A DNA stretch of 64,000 nucleotides from the NCBI RefSeq assembly GCF_002929745.1, contig NZ_PJIQ01000011.1, positions 1 to 64,000 of the forward strand, read 5' to 3'. Source of the DNA: Arthrobacter sp. B1805. Lineage in GTDB: Bacteria; Actinomycetota; Actinomycetes; Actinomycetales; Micrococcaceae. Below the pieces are notes generated by a model. The model saw nothing but the letters and a program-made list of their open reading frames with translations. It made no database searches and had not been told where the DNA came from. The position numbers were made by a program, and so were the translations under genes. Shown here in pieces: positions 25,057 to 33,372 of this stretch (its first letter is position 1; the number at the start of each line of letters is the position of its first letter).

Positions 25057-26245
25057 CGACTCCTCCCACCCTCGCAGCGGCAACAGTGTCCAAACCCAAA
25101 GACGCGATGACCAGGCGGGCAGCAAACAGATCAAGACCAACAATCAGGCCCGGCACCTGCTGCAGACGCCCACTCTCCTCATCCGCGGTATACCGCAGAC
25201 AAGGCTCCCCGGAATGCGTATCAGCCTCCAGCACCCAACGAGCACGGCCTACCAGGGCGTCTAAACGTTCCAGCACCTCCGGTAAGTCCTTAAAGGACCA
25301 CCGGAATACCTTCGAACGACTGATCCCCCGCCCAAGAGCGCTCAGCTCCGACACAGCATCCTCTAAAGGCATCCCTCCCAGCAGACCATCACGGACACGA
25401 AAGGCCCTCCAGGCAAACCGCTCCCACCCCATCAATGCCAACAGGCTTGCCACCTGATCGCAGTAACGCACAGACAACAAACGAGCTCCATCTCCCCCTG
25501 CTCCCGACGAGCTGCCCAACACCTCCCCCACACTCGGAGCCTTTTCCGTCGGCGAACCAGCCATCAGATCCACCGACGCCTCCGTGATGACATCGCCTTG
25601 CAAGGCACACCGAACGACAAGCCCAGCCGGCCAGTAACGCAACACAGGACCCAACGAAACATGCAAAACATCAAGACCAAGACCATCACGGTCCGGTCCC
25701 CCCTCAGCTAAACCGATACCACCGGGCATCGGCATGCCCATCCCACCGTGGTCCATCCCACCGTGGTCCATCCCGCCGTGGTCCATCCCGCCGTGGTCCA
25801 TCCCGCCGTGGTCCATCCCGCCGTGGTCCATCCCGCCGTGCCCGGTACCAGGGCTGGCCGGGTCATTGCTGGGTGATTGTGTGACTGCCGCATGGGGAAT
25901 TTTGACCGCGGTACGGGTCAACGCGTCCTTCTGTTGGGCCGAACATTCGACGAGTGCTTCCCTTGCTTGGTCAAGTACGTCAGCTACCTCAGTCGGGTGA
26001 TTGACCTTCACTCGTACTCTCGGCCCTGGGAGTTGATCCCACACGCGGTCCAGCACTTCGTTCAGATCGTCAGAGGGAGTCCCGCACGTCAACAAGATGT
26101 CCGAGTCGGCTGGCGAGTTTGATTCGATCCAGCTCCGTCGAAAAAGCTCACGCTCAGTAAAAATTCGGGTGTTGCTCCATCCGGGGACTTCGACGAGGAG
26201 TACGTGAGGTTGTCGTGCAGCCATCTCGGACAAAGCTTTTGTCAC
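25049..26245 (-). CDS. chimeric NuoB/NuoD-like protein with HGGMD repeats
   Basis: 398 residues. Residues about 48-80 (SDILLTCGTPSDDLNEVLDRVWDQLPGP) resemble the NuoB segment before its cluster, but the Fe-S cysteines are absent. Residues 136-169 are seven HGGM units, mostly spaced by Asp. From about 191, LDVLHVSLGPVLRYWPAGL recalls the NuoD start, followed by LLALMGWERFAWRAFRVRDGL. It occupies the nuoBCD position; the GTG at 26245 overlaps the nuoA stop in GTGA. I infer a degenerate fused peripheral subunit that caps the membrane arm without redox centres. The His/Met repeat could bind copper. The NuoB/NuoD relation is my reading by eye and needs a profile search. Confidence 0.7.
   Translation of the reverse strand: MTKALSEMAARQPHVLLVEVPGWSNTRIFTERELFRRSWIESNSPADSDILLTCGTPSDDLNEVLDRVWDQLPGPRVRVKVNHPTEVADVLDQAREALVECSAQQKDALTRTAVKIPHAAVTQSPSNDPASPGTGHGGMDHGGMDHGGMDHGGMDHGGMDHGGMDHGGMGMPMPGGIGLAEGGPDRDGLGLDVLHVSLGPVLRYWPAGLVVRCALQGDVITEASVDLMAGSPTEKAPSVGEVLGSSSGAGGDGARLLSVRYCDQVASLLALMGWERFAWRAFRVRDGLLGGMPLEDAVSELSALGRGISRSKVFRWSFKDLPEVLERLDALVGRARWVLEADTHSGEPCLRYTADEESGRLQQVPGLIVGLDLFAARLVIASLGLDTVAAARVGGVDA
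25741..25840. repeat. 15-bp coding tandem repeat (HGGMD)
   Basis: Six exact-length 15-bp units, TCCCRCCGTGGTCCA on the plus strand, run from 25741 to 25830, followed by a partial unit to 25840. Two units carry A and the rest G at position 5. On the minus strand they encode Met-Asp-His-Gly-Gly. The low divergence suggests recent expansion or active copy-number change by slippage. Confidence 0.95.
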
Positions 26246-26592
26246 GTCCACCGGAGGGCTCCTTCCCGCCAGGCCCATACGACTCCTGCCATCAGGACGC
26301 CCAGAAAAACGAACATCTCGGCCACAGCTTCGAACCCGGAGGCCACGACGATGACAGCCCACGGATACATGAAAAGCATTTCGACGTCGAAGGCGAGGAA
26401 GAGCATGGTCAGCGGGTAGTACCGAGCGTGATACCGAGACAGTGCGTGTTCGCTGGGCGTCCAGCCCGACAGAAAAGGTGCACTTTCGATGGGATCAGCG
26501 GAAACAGCAGTGAACCGAGATGTGACGTATAGGCCACCAACAACAGCTAACGCAAGCAAAAGCATGACGATTACGTTGAGATAGGTAGACAC
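26242..26592 (-). CDS. nuoA: NADH-quinone oxidoreductase subunit A
   Basis: A 116-residue protein with three membrane helices, the first gene of the short nuo operon. YYPLTMLFLAFDVEMLFMYPWAV is the conserved NuoA second helix with its acidic DVE motif. The start is GTG 26592, with AGGAGGTCG directly upstream. In NuoA the loop before this helix normally carries the quinone-site Cys; here the loop reads PFLSGWTPSEHALSRYHAR, without it. Confidence 0.92.
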   Translation of the reverse strand: MSTYLNVIVMLLLALAVVGGLYVTSRFTAVSADPIESAPFLSGWTPSEHALSRYHARYYPLTMLFLAFDVEMLFMYPWAVIVVASGFEAVAEMFVFLGVLMAGVVWAWREGALRWT

Positions 26593-26820
26593 ATCGACCT
26601 CCTAATAGGCAACCTTTAAGGACTACCGTTGCACTCGTTCTCACAGTCATACGGTGGTAAGTTTTCTGCCAATTGACAACCTCTCGTAGCCCGGAGAGGA
26701 AGGCGTTCGTACGATTCCGGTAGCGCTAAAGTGCCGTATGTTCAGCGGCAGTAACGACACAACTCAGGACGCCACCCCTTGCTCCTCCGTTCACCTGTAA
26801 AGGTGGGGCGAGAACGACAG

Positions 26821-26835
26821 TACCCCACCGGGGTA
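26821..26835. promoter_or_regulatory. palindrome TACCCC-ACC-GGGGTA
   Basis: A perfect 6-bp inverted repeat with a 3-base spacer lies about 230 bases upstream of nuoA and next to the IS30 remnant. Its TACCC..GGGTA style recalls the operator at 16724-16750, but the spacer is shorter. The rest of the gap 26593-26842 shows no gene. Control of the nuo operon from here is only a possibility. Confidence 0.3.
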
Positions 26836-26842
26836 TAGTGCG

Positions 26843-27205
26843 TCAGGGTTGTTCGGGTGAGTGAAGGCCGAGATCGGTCCGCTTGGGAAAGTGCTGCCGA
26901 AGCAGCCCATTGGTGTTTTCATTAGTACCGCGTTGCCAGGGCGAGCGAGGCTCGCAGAAGTAAATCGGGATACCACTGGCGGCGGCGAACTCGGCACGTT
27001 GGCTCATCTCGGTTCCCTGATCCCAGGTGAGTGATGTCCCCAGGGATCTCGGCAGCCCGGCGAAAGCCTGGATGAGGCCGTCTCTGAGCTCACGGGTTCG
27101 GTTGCTTCCAGGAAGATGGACGAGCATCACACAGCGGGCACTGCGCTCGACCAGAATCGCTATGGCAGAGCGGTTCTGAGCCCCATAATGAGGTCCCCTC
27201 CCCGG
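26843..27205 (-). pseudogene. IS30-family transposase remnant
   Basis: The reading MLVHLPGSNRTRELRDGLIQ, then SLTWDQGTEMSQRAEFAAASG and YFCEPRSPWQRGTNENTNGLLRQ, is the C-terminal DDE part of an IS30 transposase (D in WDQG, E in NENTNG). The preceding GDLIMG and NRSAIAILVERSARCV are also present but one base out of frame near 27175. The C-terminus stops early after HSPEQP. Both ends of the element are gone. It is related to, but clearly different from, the complete copy at 33373-34539. Confidence 0.85.
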
Positions 27206-27783
27206 CTCCGGGCGCCGTACGATCTGCGGGGTCGTAGAGTCTGTCGCTGGTCATCAGCACGTCCCCGGCGAAGAGGAAGGGTCTGCGGGGTACTGATCCC
27301 GGATTTCGTTGCCGCGTACACCGTGTAGAAGGGCAGACCGGTGAGGGCGATGCCGCTGGAGACGGCAAGCAGGACACTACCCTGCGGGGACGCGGCCTCC
27401 TTGAGAGCCGCTAGTAATGCCCGGGTCAGCAAGATCGGGGCGGTGAGGTTCAGGGCGATCATAGCCAGCACATCTTCTTCTGGCAGATCCTCCAGGTGCC
27501 CTGCCCGTACGTTCCCCGCGTTGTTTACCAGAAGATCCACCGGGCCCCGCTGCCGGGCGACCTCGGCGACCCGCTCGACGGCCCCTGGTTCGGTGATATC
27601 AGCATCCAGCACTTCTGCCTGCCCGCCAACAGAACGCACCATCTGCGCCGTTTCCTCCAGTGGGACGTGGCGCCGGCCCACCAACAGCAAGTTACCGCCG
27701 CGCTGCCCGAATCCTATGGCGAGGGATCCGCCGATGCCGCTCCCGGCACCAGTAATGATCCCGGTCCTGTTAGCGATGTCCAC
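27160..27783 (-). pseudogene. truncated short-chain dehydrogenase/reductase
   Basis: From the GTG at 27783 (GGAGGGAGG upstream) this is a normal classical SDR: cofactor motif TGAGSGIG, NNAG, catalytic Ser (VSSG) and YAATK (Tyr-x3-Lys). SDR similarity stops at about 27295, just after the catalytic Lys. The frame then runs 45 codons through unrelated sequence into the IS30 remnant (GDLIMG). The substrate-binding C-terminal quarter is lost, so the product is probably inactive. Confidence 0.75.
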
Positions 27784-27885
27784 GGGTCCTCCCTCCAACG
27801 ATGATGGTTCTTGCGCAGGAATCTAGGGCGCGTGTCCGCGATGCGCGGATCTCGGAACCCACTCGGGATGCCCGGCCGAACAAGG

Positions 27886-28495
27886 TCATGCGCGAGATGC
27901 CCGCCTGGCTCGTGTGGCTATCCGGAGCGCTGCTTCGGTGGTGACCCCTAGGACCAGGTGAGCGACGGCGCCGCGTGCGTGGGCCTGCCGTGGATACCGG
28001 GTCGGCCCTGCGGCGATACCGAGCAAGGGCGCGGCCGTTTCGTCCGTGATGGCGAACAGCGCCAGACCGTAGGCTGCTCCGCTGCCGGCCCGTACTGCTG
28101 GGACACGCTGGCGAAGAACACCGCGTAGACGGCACCGGGTAGGACACCCAAGGCGTAGTGCACGACCATCCCGGTTATGTTCGGCTGATCCGGCAGTCGG
28201 CGCCCGATGAGCGCGGCTGCTTTATCGGCTGCGGCGTGTGCCACGTCGAGGTTTCCCGGACGGGCGCGGTGTTCACGCTGCAGTGCTGAAACTTCTTCGT
28301 TGTCGTACATGAACCAGCCGACCCGGTCCATCACCCACACCCCGGCAGCACCAGCGGCGGCTCCAAGCAGCAGGCTCGCACCCACCCCACCAGAGGAGCG
28401 CCCACGACGTGTTCTAGGAGATGTCCCTCGCGGGGTCGTTGTGTCCTGCACCGAGGGCACGTCACCATCTGACTCGACCGGGCTGACCTCCGTCA
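27886..28495 (-). pseudogene. DUF1440 (YagU-like) membrane protein, frameshifted
   Basis: From ATG 28495: a polar N-terminus, a helix (GASLLLGAAAGAAGVWVMD), then VGWFMYDNEEVSALQREH and GMVVHYALGVLPGAVYAVFFA, as in DUF1440/YagU inner-membrane proteins. Near 28095-28110 the match jumps frame: RAGSGAAYGLALFAITDE... HARGAVAHLVLGVTTEAAL runs in the next frame to a TGA at 27886. A one-base change therefore breaks the gene, or the base is a sequencing error. The IS1380 element sits 50 bases upstream. Confidence 0.72.
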
Positions 28496-28544
28496 TCCGC
28501 CGCACCTTCCCGTAAGAATCCACTCCAGTTCCGGAACACGTTAG

Positions 28545-30275
28545 CCCGGGGTTTTCATGAGGCTGCCCTCCGCCGGGTGTGTTAAAGCGACGAAAGGTGC
28601 TTCTGAGCTGGGGAAATAGTGTTGTTGACGCACTGTTCCACCGGCTGAAAGAAGCACCTTTCTGATGTCCAAGATTACCGGAGTTTTCCCGTCCCTTCCT
28701 GTCGCCACGACGGGCCAGTCGCTGGTCTCCCATGCCGGGCTGAACGTGATGACGTCCTTTGTTGATGCGCTCGGGTTCAGGGGTTTGTGCGAGGACCGTT
28801 TGGGCCAGTTCGTCCCCTTCGGGGCCTGGCACCGGCCCGGCACGATTGTGGGCTCCTTGGCGGTCATGCTCGCCGGCGGCGGAGAACACGTCTCCGATCT
28901 GGACATCCTGCGGACCGGTGCCGGCGTCTTCGGACAGGTCGCCTCGAACGCGACAATCTCGCGGTTCTTTGAGCGGACCGTGACCGACCCTGACGTCTTC
29001 AACGACGGCTTCGCCACGTTGACGCGGGAACTGCGCTCCAGGGCGTGGGAAGCTGCCAGGGACCGGAACCCGGCGCTGAAGGCCACCGCCCTTGACCCGC
29101 TCATCATTGATCTCGATGCAACCCTCGTCACCTCCCACAGTGACAAGGAACAGGCCGTCGGCACGTACAAGGGCGGGTACGGCTTCGCCCCTTTCGTCGC
29201 CAGCGTCGACTGCGGCGCGGGCAACGGGACCGGGGAAATTCTGGCCGCGCTCCTGCGTCCTGGCAACGCCGGGGCCAACAGCGCCAAGGACCACATCAAG
29301 GTGTTCACCCAGGCCATCGAACAGCTCCCCGATGACTTCTACGACCAGCAGGGACAGCTGATTGGTGAGAAGGTGCTGGTGCGCACCGACAGCGCCGGAG
29401 CGTCCCGGGAATTCCTGCACCACCTCTCATCCTTGGGAGTGCAGTTCAGTGTCTCCTACCCGGTACCCGTGCCCAAGGCCCACATGGTCGGGTGGATCAA
29501 CGACAAGAAGTACTGGCAGCCGGCCCTGGACCAGGACGGCAATGAACGCACCGATGCGTGGGTCCTCAACGCCACCGACGTCCTCGGGCTCACCGGCTAC
29601 CCTGAGGGCACGAACCTGTACTTGCGTGCCGAGCCCCTGCACCCCGGGGCGCAGCCGACCCTGCTCGATACCGACGGGCACCGCATCACGGCTTTCCTGA
29701 CGAACTCGCCCTCCTGGCACGGGCCCGCCCTGGATGCCCGACACCGGGCCCGGGGACGGTGTGAGAACCGGATCAAAACCCTGAAGAACACCGGGCTCGG
29801 GAAGCTGCCGTTCTTCGACTTCCACGCTAACCAGGCCTGGGCCAACATCGCCGCCCTGGCCATGAACCTCATCTCCTGGCTGCAACTCACCGCCCTGCCC
29901 ACCGGACACAAAGCCCGCGGATGGGACATCAAGCGCTGGCGCTACCGGCTCTTCGCCACCGCAGGGAAACTCATCACCAGGGCCCGACGGACCCGGCTGC
30001 TAATCCCCGACAAAGCACCGGAAACCGCCACGATCACCACACTCCTGGCCGCCATTGCCGGGCTCAAGAACAGCCTCCGACAACAGATCCCCATCCTGGC
30101 CTGAAGACCGCCCGGCCAGCCCCAACAACGACCAGAACGACCCATCGCAGACGTGGAACCCGACGCCCAACCAGCGACAACAGGGCCCGCCAGCACGCCC
30201 AAAACCCCAAAATCAGCCCGGACCGGAATCAAATCCGGATCCGACAACCAACCCCAGCACCATGAAAAATCGAGG
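28545..30275. mobile_element. IS1380-family insertion sequence
   Basis: The ends match as imperfect inverted repeats: CCCGGGGTTTTCATGAGG on the left and, reverse-complemented, CCTCGATTTTTCATGGTG on the right. The flanks read TTAG (28541-28544) and CTAG (30276-30279), an imperfect 4-bp duplication. The length of about 1.73 kb is normal for the family, and one full transposase gene lies inside. It separates the DUF1440 pseudogene from the IS3 element. Confidence 0.85.
28665..30104 (+). CDS. IS1380-family transposase
   Basis: A 479-residue DDE transposase. The catalytic Asp residues are likely in LIIDLDATLV (about 145) and LVRTDSAGAS (about 243), and the distal part has HRARGRCENRIKTLKNTGLGKLPF, where the Glu completes the triad. 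The length and these motifs are standard for IS1380. No frameshift is seen, so the element is probably active. The ATG lies about 120 bases inside the left end. Confidence 0.92.
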   Translation: MSKITGVFPSLPVATTGQSLVSHAGLNVMTSFVDALGFRGLCEDRLGQFVPFGAWHRPGTIVGSLAVMLAGGGEHVSDLDILRTGAGVFGQVASNATISRFFERTVTDPDVFNDGFATLTRELRSRAWEAARDRNPALKATALDPLIIDLDATLVTSHSDKEQAVGTYKGGYGFAPFVASVDCGAGNGTGEILAALLRPGNAGANSAKDHIKVFTQAIEQLPDDFYDQQGQLIGEKVLVRTDSAGASREFLHHLSSLGVQFSVSYPVPVPKAHMVGWINDKKYWQPALDQDGNERTDAWVLNATDVLGLTGYPEGTNLYLRAEPLHPGAQPTLLDTDGHRITAFLTNSPSWHGPALDARHRARGRCENRIKTLKNTGLGKLPFFDFHANQAWANIAALAMNLISWLQLTALPTGHKARGWDIKRWRYRLFATAGKLITRARRTRLLIPDKAPETATITTLLAAIAGLKNSLRQQIPILA

Positions 30276-30558
30276 CTAGGTCCTTATGCGGCTTCCGCAA
30301 CAGGAACGAGCAAGGGCCCAGATGTCATGCAACAGCGGTCCGCCGCGTAGTCCGTCTGGGCATGGTTGCAGCTCGCTGAGTGATCGAAATTGGTGTCTAG
30401 CGAGTCTGCTGTGTGGAGTCCTCAGCAAGCTTCAGACTCGTCTTCTTAGGTCAAGTCCTTTTAGGTGGTGTATCGGTTTCCCTGTGATCCTTCGTTTCTC
30501 TAGGTGAACCGCTCTGGGTTTGATGGAGGCTCCTGACCTTGGAAACGAGAATAGAGTT

Positions 30559-30903
30559 ATGGCATCAAGTCAGGGAGCTGGGAAGCCTACGGCACGTCGG
30601 TACTCCCCAGAAGAGAAGGCTGCAGCAGTCCGGATGGTGCGGACCCTACGAGCAGAGCTCGGGACCGAGCACGGGACAGTTCACCGGGTCGCTTCGCAGC
30701 TGGGGTACGGGACGGAATCGGTCCGATCGTGGGTCCGGCAAGCCGACGTCGATGACGGTCACACTGCCGGCGTAAGTACCTCCGAAGCCAAACGACTGCG
30801 GGAGCTCGAGCAAGAAGTCCGGGAACTGCGACGGGCGAACGAGATCCTGAAGCGGGCCGCGAGTTTCTTCGGGGCGGAGCTCGACCGCCAACACAGGAAA
30901 TAG
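30559..30903 (+). CDS. IS3-family OrfA (transposase helix-turn-helix subunit)
   Basis: A 114-residue protein with a helix-turn-helix (YSPEEKAAAVRMVRTL... HRVASQLGYGTESVRSWVRQ) and a leucine-zipper tail (RLRELEQEVRELRRANEILKRAASFF). It binds the IS ends and can act as a regulator. The upstream in-frame part before ATG 30559 lies in the terminal repeat. OrfB continues in the -1 frame near the end of this gene, so the transposase is made by programmed frameshifting around the GAGTTTCTTCGG stretch at 30861. Confidence 0.9.
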   Translation: MASSQGAGKPTARRYSPEEKAAAVRMVRTLRAELGTEHGTVHRVASQLGYGTESVRSWVRQADVDDGHTAGVSTSEAKRLRELEQEVRELRRANEILKRAASFFGAELDRQHRK

Positions 30904-31823
30904 TCGCGTTCATCGACGCGAACAGACACGACATCGTTGAAGGCCGACCGCTTGGAGTCGAGCCCATCTGCACCCTGCTGCAGGTGGCCCCAAGTACGTA
31001 CTACGCGGCGAAGAACCGCGCCCCGTCCGCACGAGCGGTCAGCGACGCCGCCCTCACACCAGAACTGGTGGCCTTGTGGGAGGAGAACTACCGCGTTTAC
31101 GGTGTCCGCAAACTCTGGAAAGCCGCCCGTCGTGCCGGGTTGGATCTCGGCCGGGACCAGACGGGCCGGTTGATGCGCGCCGCCGGCCTCGAGGGCGCCA
31201 CCCGTTCAAAGCGAATCAAGACCACGCGGCCCGATCCGACTGCAACCAGGCATCCGGATCTCGTCCGGCGGGAGTTCACCGCGACGGCGCCGAACCGGCT
31301 GTGGGTGACCGACCTGACGTTCGTGCCCACGTGGGCCAGCGTCGCGTATGTCTGCTTCATCATCGACGCGTACTCACGGATGATCGTCGGCTGGCGGTGC
31401 GCGTCGCACATGCGTACCGAGATGGTCCTCGACGCAATCGAGATGGCCCGGTGGAGCCGCGGCACTCACCACGAAGACCTGCGCTGTCACAGCGATGCGG
31501 GCAGCCAATTCACATCAATCCGCTACGGCGAACGCCTCGCTGAAATCGGCGCTACCCCATCGATCGGGACCGTCGGCGACAGCTACGACAACGCCCTTGC
31601 CGAAACGGTGAACGGCTACTACAAGACCGAACTCGTTCGCGGTCCAGCTCGATCTGGCCCGTGGAAGACGGTCGAGGACCTCGAGCTAGCGACCCTCGGA
31701 TGGGTCCACTGGCACAACACCCAACGCCTGCACGGCTACCTCGGCGATGTCCCGCCCGTGGAGTTCGAGCAGGCGTTCTATGCTGACCAAACCGACCACA
31801 ATCGGCTGGTGGGAATCACATAA
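30858..31823 (+). CDS. IS3-family OrfB (DDE integrase domain)
   Basis: In the -1 frame relative to OrfA the reading EIVAFIDANRHD... GVEPICTLLQVAPSTYYA is followed by the rve integrase core. The visible catalytic residues are D in WVTDLTFVPTW, D in RCHSDAGSQFTS and E in NALAETVNGYYKTEL. It is normally made only as an OrfAB fusion; a lone GTG start exists at 30984. The catalytic triad is complete, so the element looks functional. The exact frameshift point is not determined. Confidence 0.88.
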   Translation, partial: REFLRGGARPPTQEIVAFIDANRHDIVEGRPLGVEPICTLLQVAPSTYYAAKNRAPSARAVSDAALTPELVALWEENYRVYGVRKLWKAARRAGLDLGRDQTGRLMRAAGLEGATRSKRIKTTRPDPTATRHPDLVRREFTATAPNRLWVTDLTFVPTWASVAYVCFIIDAYSRMIVGWRCASHMRTEMVLDAIEMARWSRGTHHEDLRCHSDAGSQFTSIRYGERLAEIGATPSIGTVGDSYDNALAETVNGYYKTELVRGPARSGPWKTVEDLELATLGWVHWHNTQRLHGYLGDVPPVEFEQAFYADQTDHNRLVGIT

Positions 31824-31943
31824 CGCGAGTCTCCATCAAACCCAGGGCGATTCACCCAACCCTCATGCCGAGATCTCCTCGCTCAAGTATTCGGACCCCA
31901 GTTGCACCGATCGTGAACAGCAGCGTGCCAGCTCCTTCCTGAA

Positions 31944-32558
31944 TCAGAAGACATCGGCCCCTACCTGCATGCTCAGGTAGCGGTACACCGTTGCCCGGCT
32001 CAGGCCGATGATCTTCCCGATATCCGCCGGCGCCAGCCCCTGCGCTTTCAACTCGTGAGCGCGCCTGACCTTCGCATGCTCGGCGGTGACCTCCCGACGA
32101 CCTGCCTTCCGCCCGTGCTCGGCGGCCGCAGCCATACCCGCTCTGGTCCGCTCAGCCAGCTGGTCCCGCTCGAGCTGCGCGAATGCCGACATGACGGTCA
32201 GCATCGCCCTACCCATCGAACCGGTCGTACTGATCCCCTCGGTGACACTCCGGAAATGCACACCCCTCTGTTCGAGGTCATCGATCAGCGCCAGCAGATT
32301 CCGGGTGTTGCGTCCCAACCGATCCAGCTTCCACACCACCACCTCATCCCCCGCCCGAAGATGATCCAAGAGCTTATCCAGCTCGGGTCGACTCGCTCGC
32401 GTGCCGCTCACCCCGTGATCGGTGAAAATCCGAACACAGCCCGCCGCCGAGAGCGCTGCATGCTGCAGATCCGCGTTCTGCTCCAACGTGCTGACCCTGG
32501 CATACCCGATACTTCCCACCCCGACTCCCCCACACTCATCAAAGGCTGATTTTCCCAT
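31944..32558 (-). CDS. serine recombinase (invertase/resolvase family)
   Basis: The catalytic domain starts SIGYARVSTLEQNADLQHAAL. Next come IFTDHGVSGTRASRPELDKLL and VVWKLDRLGRNTRNLL, then the E-helix (GRAMLTVMSAFAQLERDQLAERTRAGM). The C-terminal helix-turn-helix is LAPADIGKIIGLSRATVYRYL. The ATG at 32558 has a weak site; a GTG at 32519 preceded by GGGGGAG may be the true start. It is a different subfamily from the recombinase at 10580. The 318 bases upstream of it (32559-32876) hold no gene but include a short match to 11867-11888. Confidence 0.88.
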   Translation of the reverse strand: MGKSAFDECGGVGVGSIGYARVSTLEQNADLQHAALSAAGCVRIFTDHGVSGTRASRPELDKLLDHLRAGDEVVVWKLDRLGRNTRNLLALIDDLEQRGVHFRSVTEGISTTGSMGRAMLTVMSAFAQLERDQLAERTRAGMAAAAEHGRKAGRREVTAEHAKVRRAHELKAQGLAPADIGKIIGLSRATVYRYLSMQVGADVF

Positions 32559-32876
32559 TCCTGAGAATACTCCCAGTGAGACACATTGTTGGGACGGGGC
32601 ACTCTTCCCCACTCCCCCGCCGATCCTGGAGTTCACCAACCTGGGTAACGAGCTCTGCGTCCGTCCGGTCAAAGGATCCCTTTGACGAGACCCACTGCAG
32701 GAGCGCCCACTGGGGCATCCACGAGCTACTGCGGGTGTGCAGGCGAGTACGAGACACGGATGCTCATCTGCGCGGAAGCTGGAACTCCCTGACTTGTCAC
32801 ACCGGGGCCACTTCGACCTATCACAGTCAACAGCGGAACTTGAAGCGGGCGGACAGCTGTATGCCACGCTGGATGG

Positions 32877-33287
32877 ATGATTACGGGCGACGGTGCGCGG
32901 TTCGAGCTGACAGTCGAGCAAGGCTTCAACCGCTTGCGGTGGTCGCCCAACGTAACGACTATTTCCGGTGAGGACGTGCAGGCAACAGCCGACGCGTTCG
33001 AGACAGTCTTCGGTCCTGACAGGCGTCCCTTGCTGGTGCATGTCGGTGCTCTTGGTGGGATTACCGCCCAAGCTCGGCAGATGTTGCTCGAGGGAACCCA
33101 TCCCACGCGGGTTGCGATCCTCAGCGCGGATCTGGTCACCAAAGTCATCACTGCGTTTGCCTACGCCGCGGTAAGACCCACCCGGCTCTTCAGCGACGAG
33201 ACCGAAGCCATCCGCTGGTTACTCGACGCACTCCCCGAACCCAAACCCGAACACGCCGACGCCGACCCATCTCCCCTGTCGCACTAG
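32877..33287 (+). CDS. DUF7793/STAS-like small protein
   Basis: A 136-residue protein with alternating strand-helix pattern: EQGFNRLRWSPN, then RPLLVHVGALGGITAQARQMLL, and a domain end RLFSDETEAIRWLLDAL. This is the SpoIIAA/STAS-like fold of the DUF7793 group common in Micrococcaceae, with unknown function. A role in signalling or as an anti-sigma-type partner is only suggested by the fold. It is flanked by mobile genes, so it may be cargo. The ribosome site is weak (GGATGG). Confidence 0.65.
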   Translation: MITGDGARFELTVEQGFNRLRWSPNVTTISGEDVQATADAFETVFGPDRRPLLVHVGALGGITAQARQMLLEGTHPTRVAILSADLVTKVITAFAYAAVRPTRLFSDETEAIRWLLDALPEPKPEHADADPSPLSH

Positions 33288-33372
33288 TTGTGGATCAGAA
33301 CGTAGGTGCATAACCGGTGGTGGTCTCAACCGGTCAACGCACCGCCCCTGATCGGATAGGTAGGTTGACTAG

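Larger units (their letters stand above)
30505..31854. mobile_element. IS3-family insertion sequence
   Basis: The left end TGAACCGCTCTGGGTTTGAT (30505 onward) pairs with the right end, which reads TGAATCGCCCTGGGTTTGAT in reverse complement and ends at 31854. The TG..CA termini and the 1,350-bp length are typical. No clear target duplication is seen (AGG on the left, CCC on the right), so one flank may have rearranged. The 229 bases between this element and IS1380 hold no recognisable gene. Confidence 0.88.

Noticed and set aside
25741-25840. CRISPR-like array of short repeats
   Set aside because: The repeats abut with no spacers and are in frame within a coding gene.
28496-29423. Long minus-strand frame extending upstream of the DUF1440 gene
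   Set aside because: It is antisense to the IS1380 transposase, a GC-rich shadow; the real DUF1440 start is ATG 28495.
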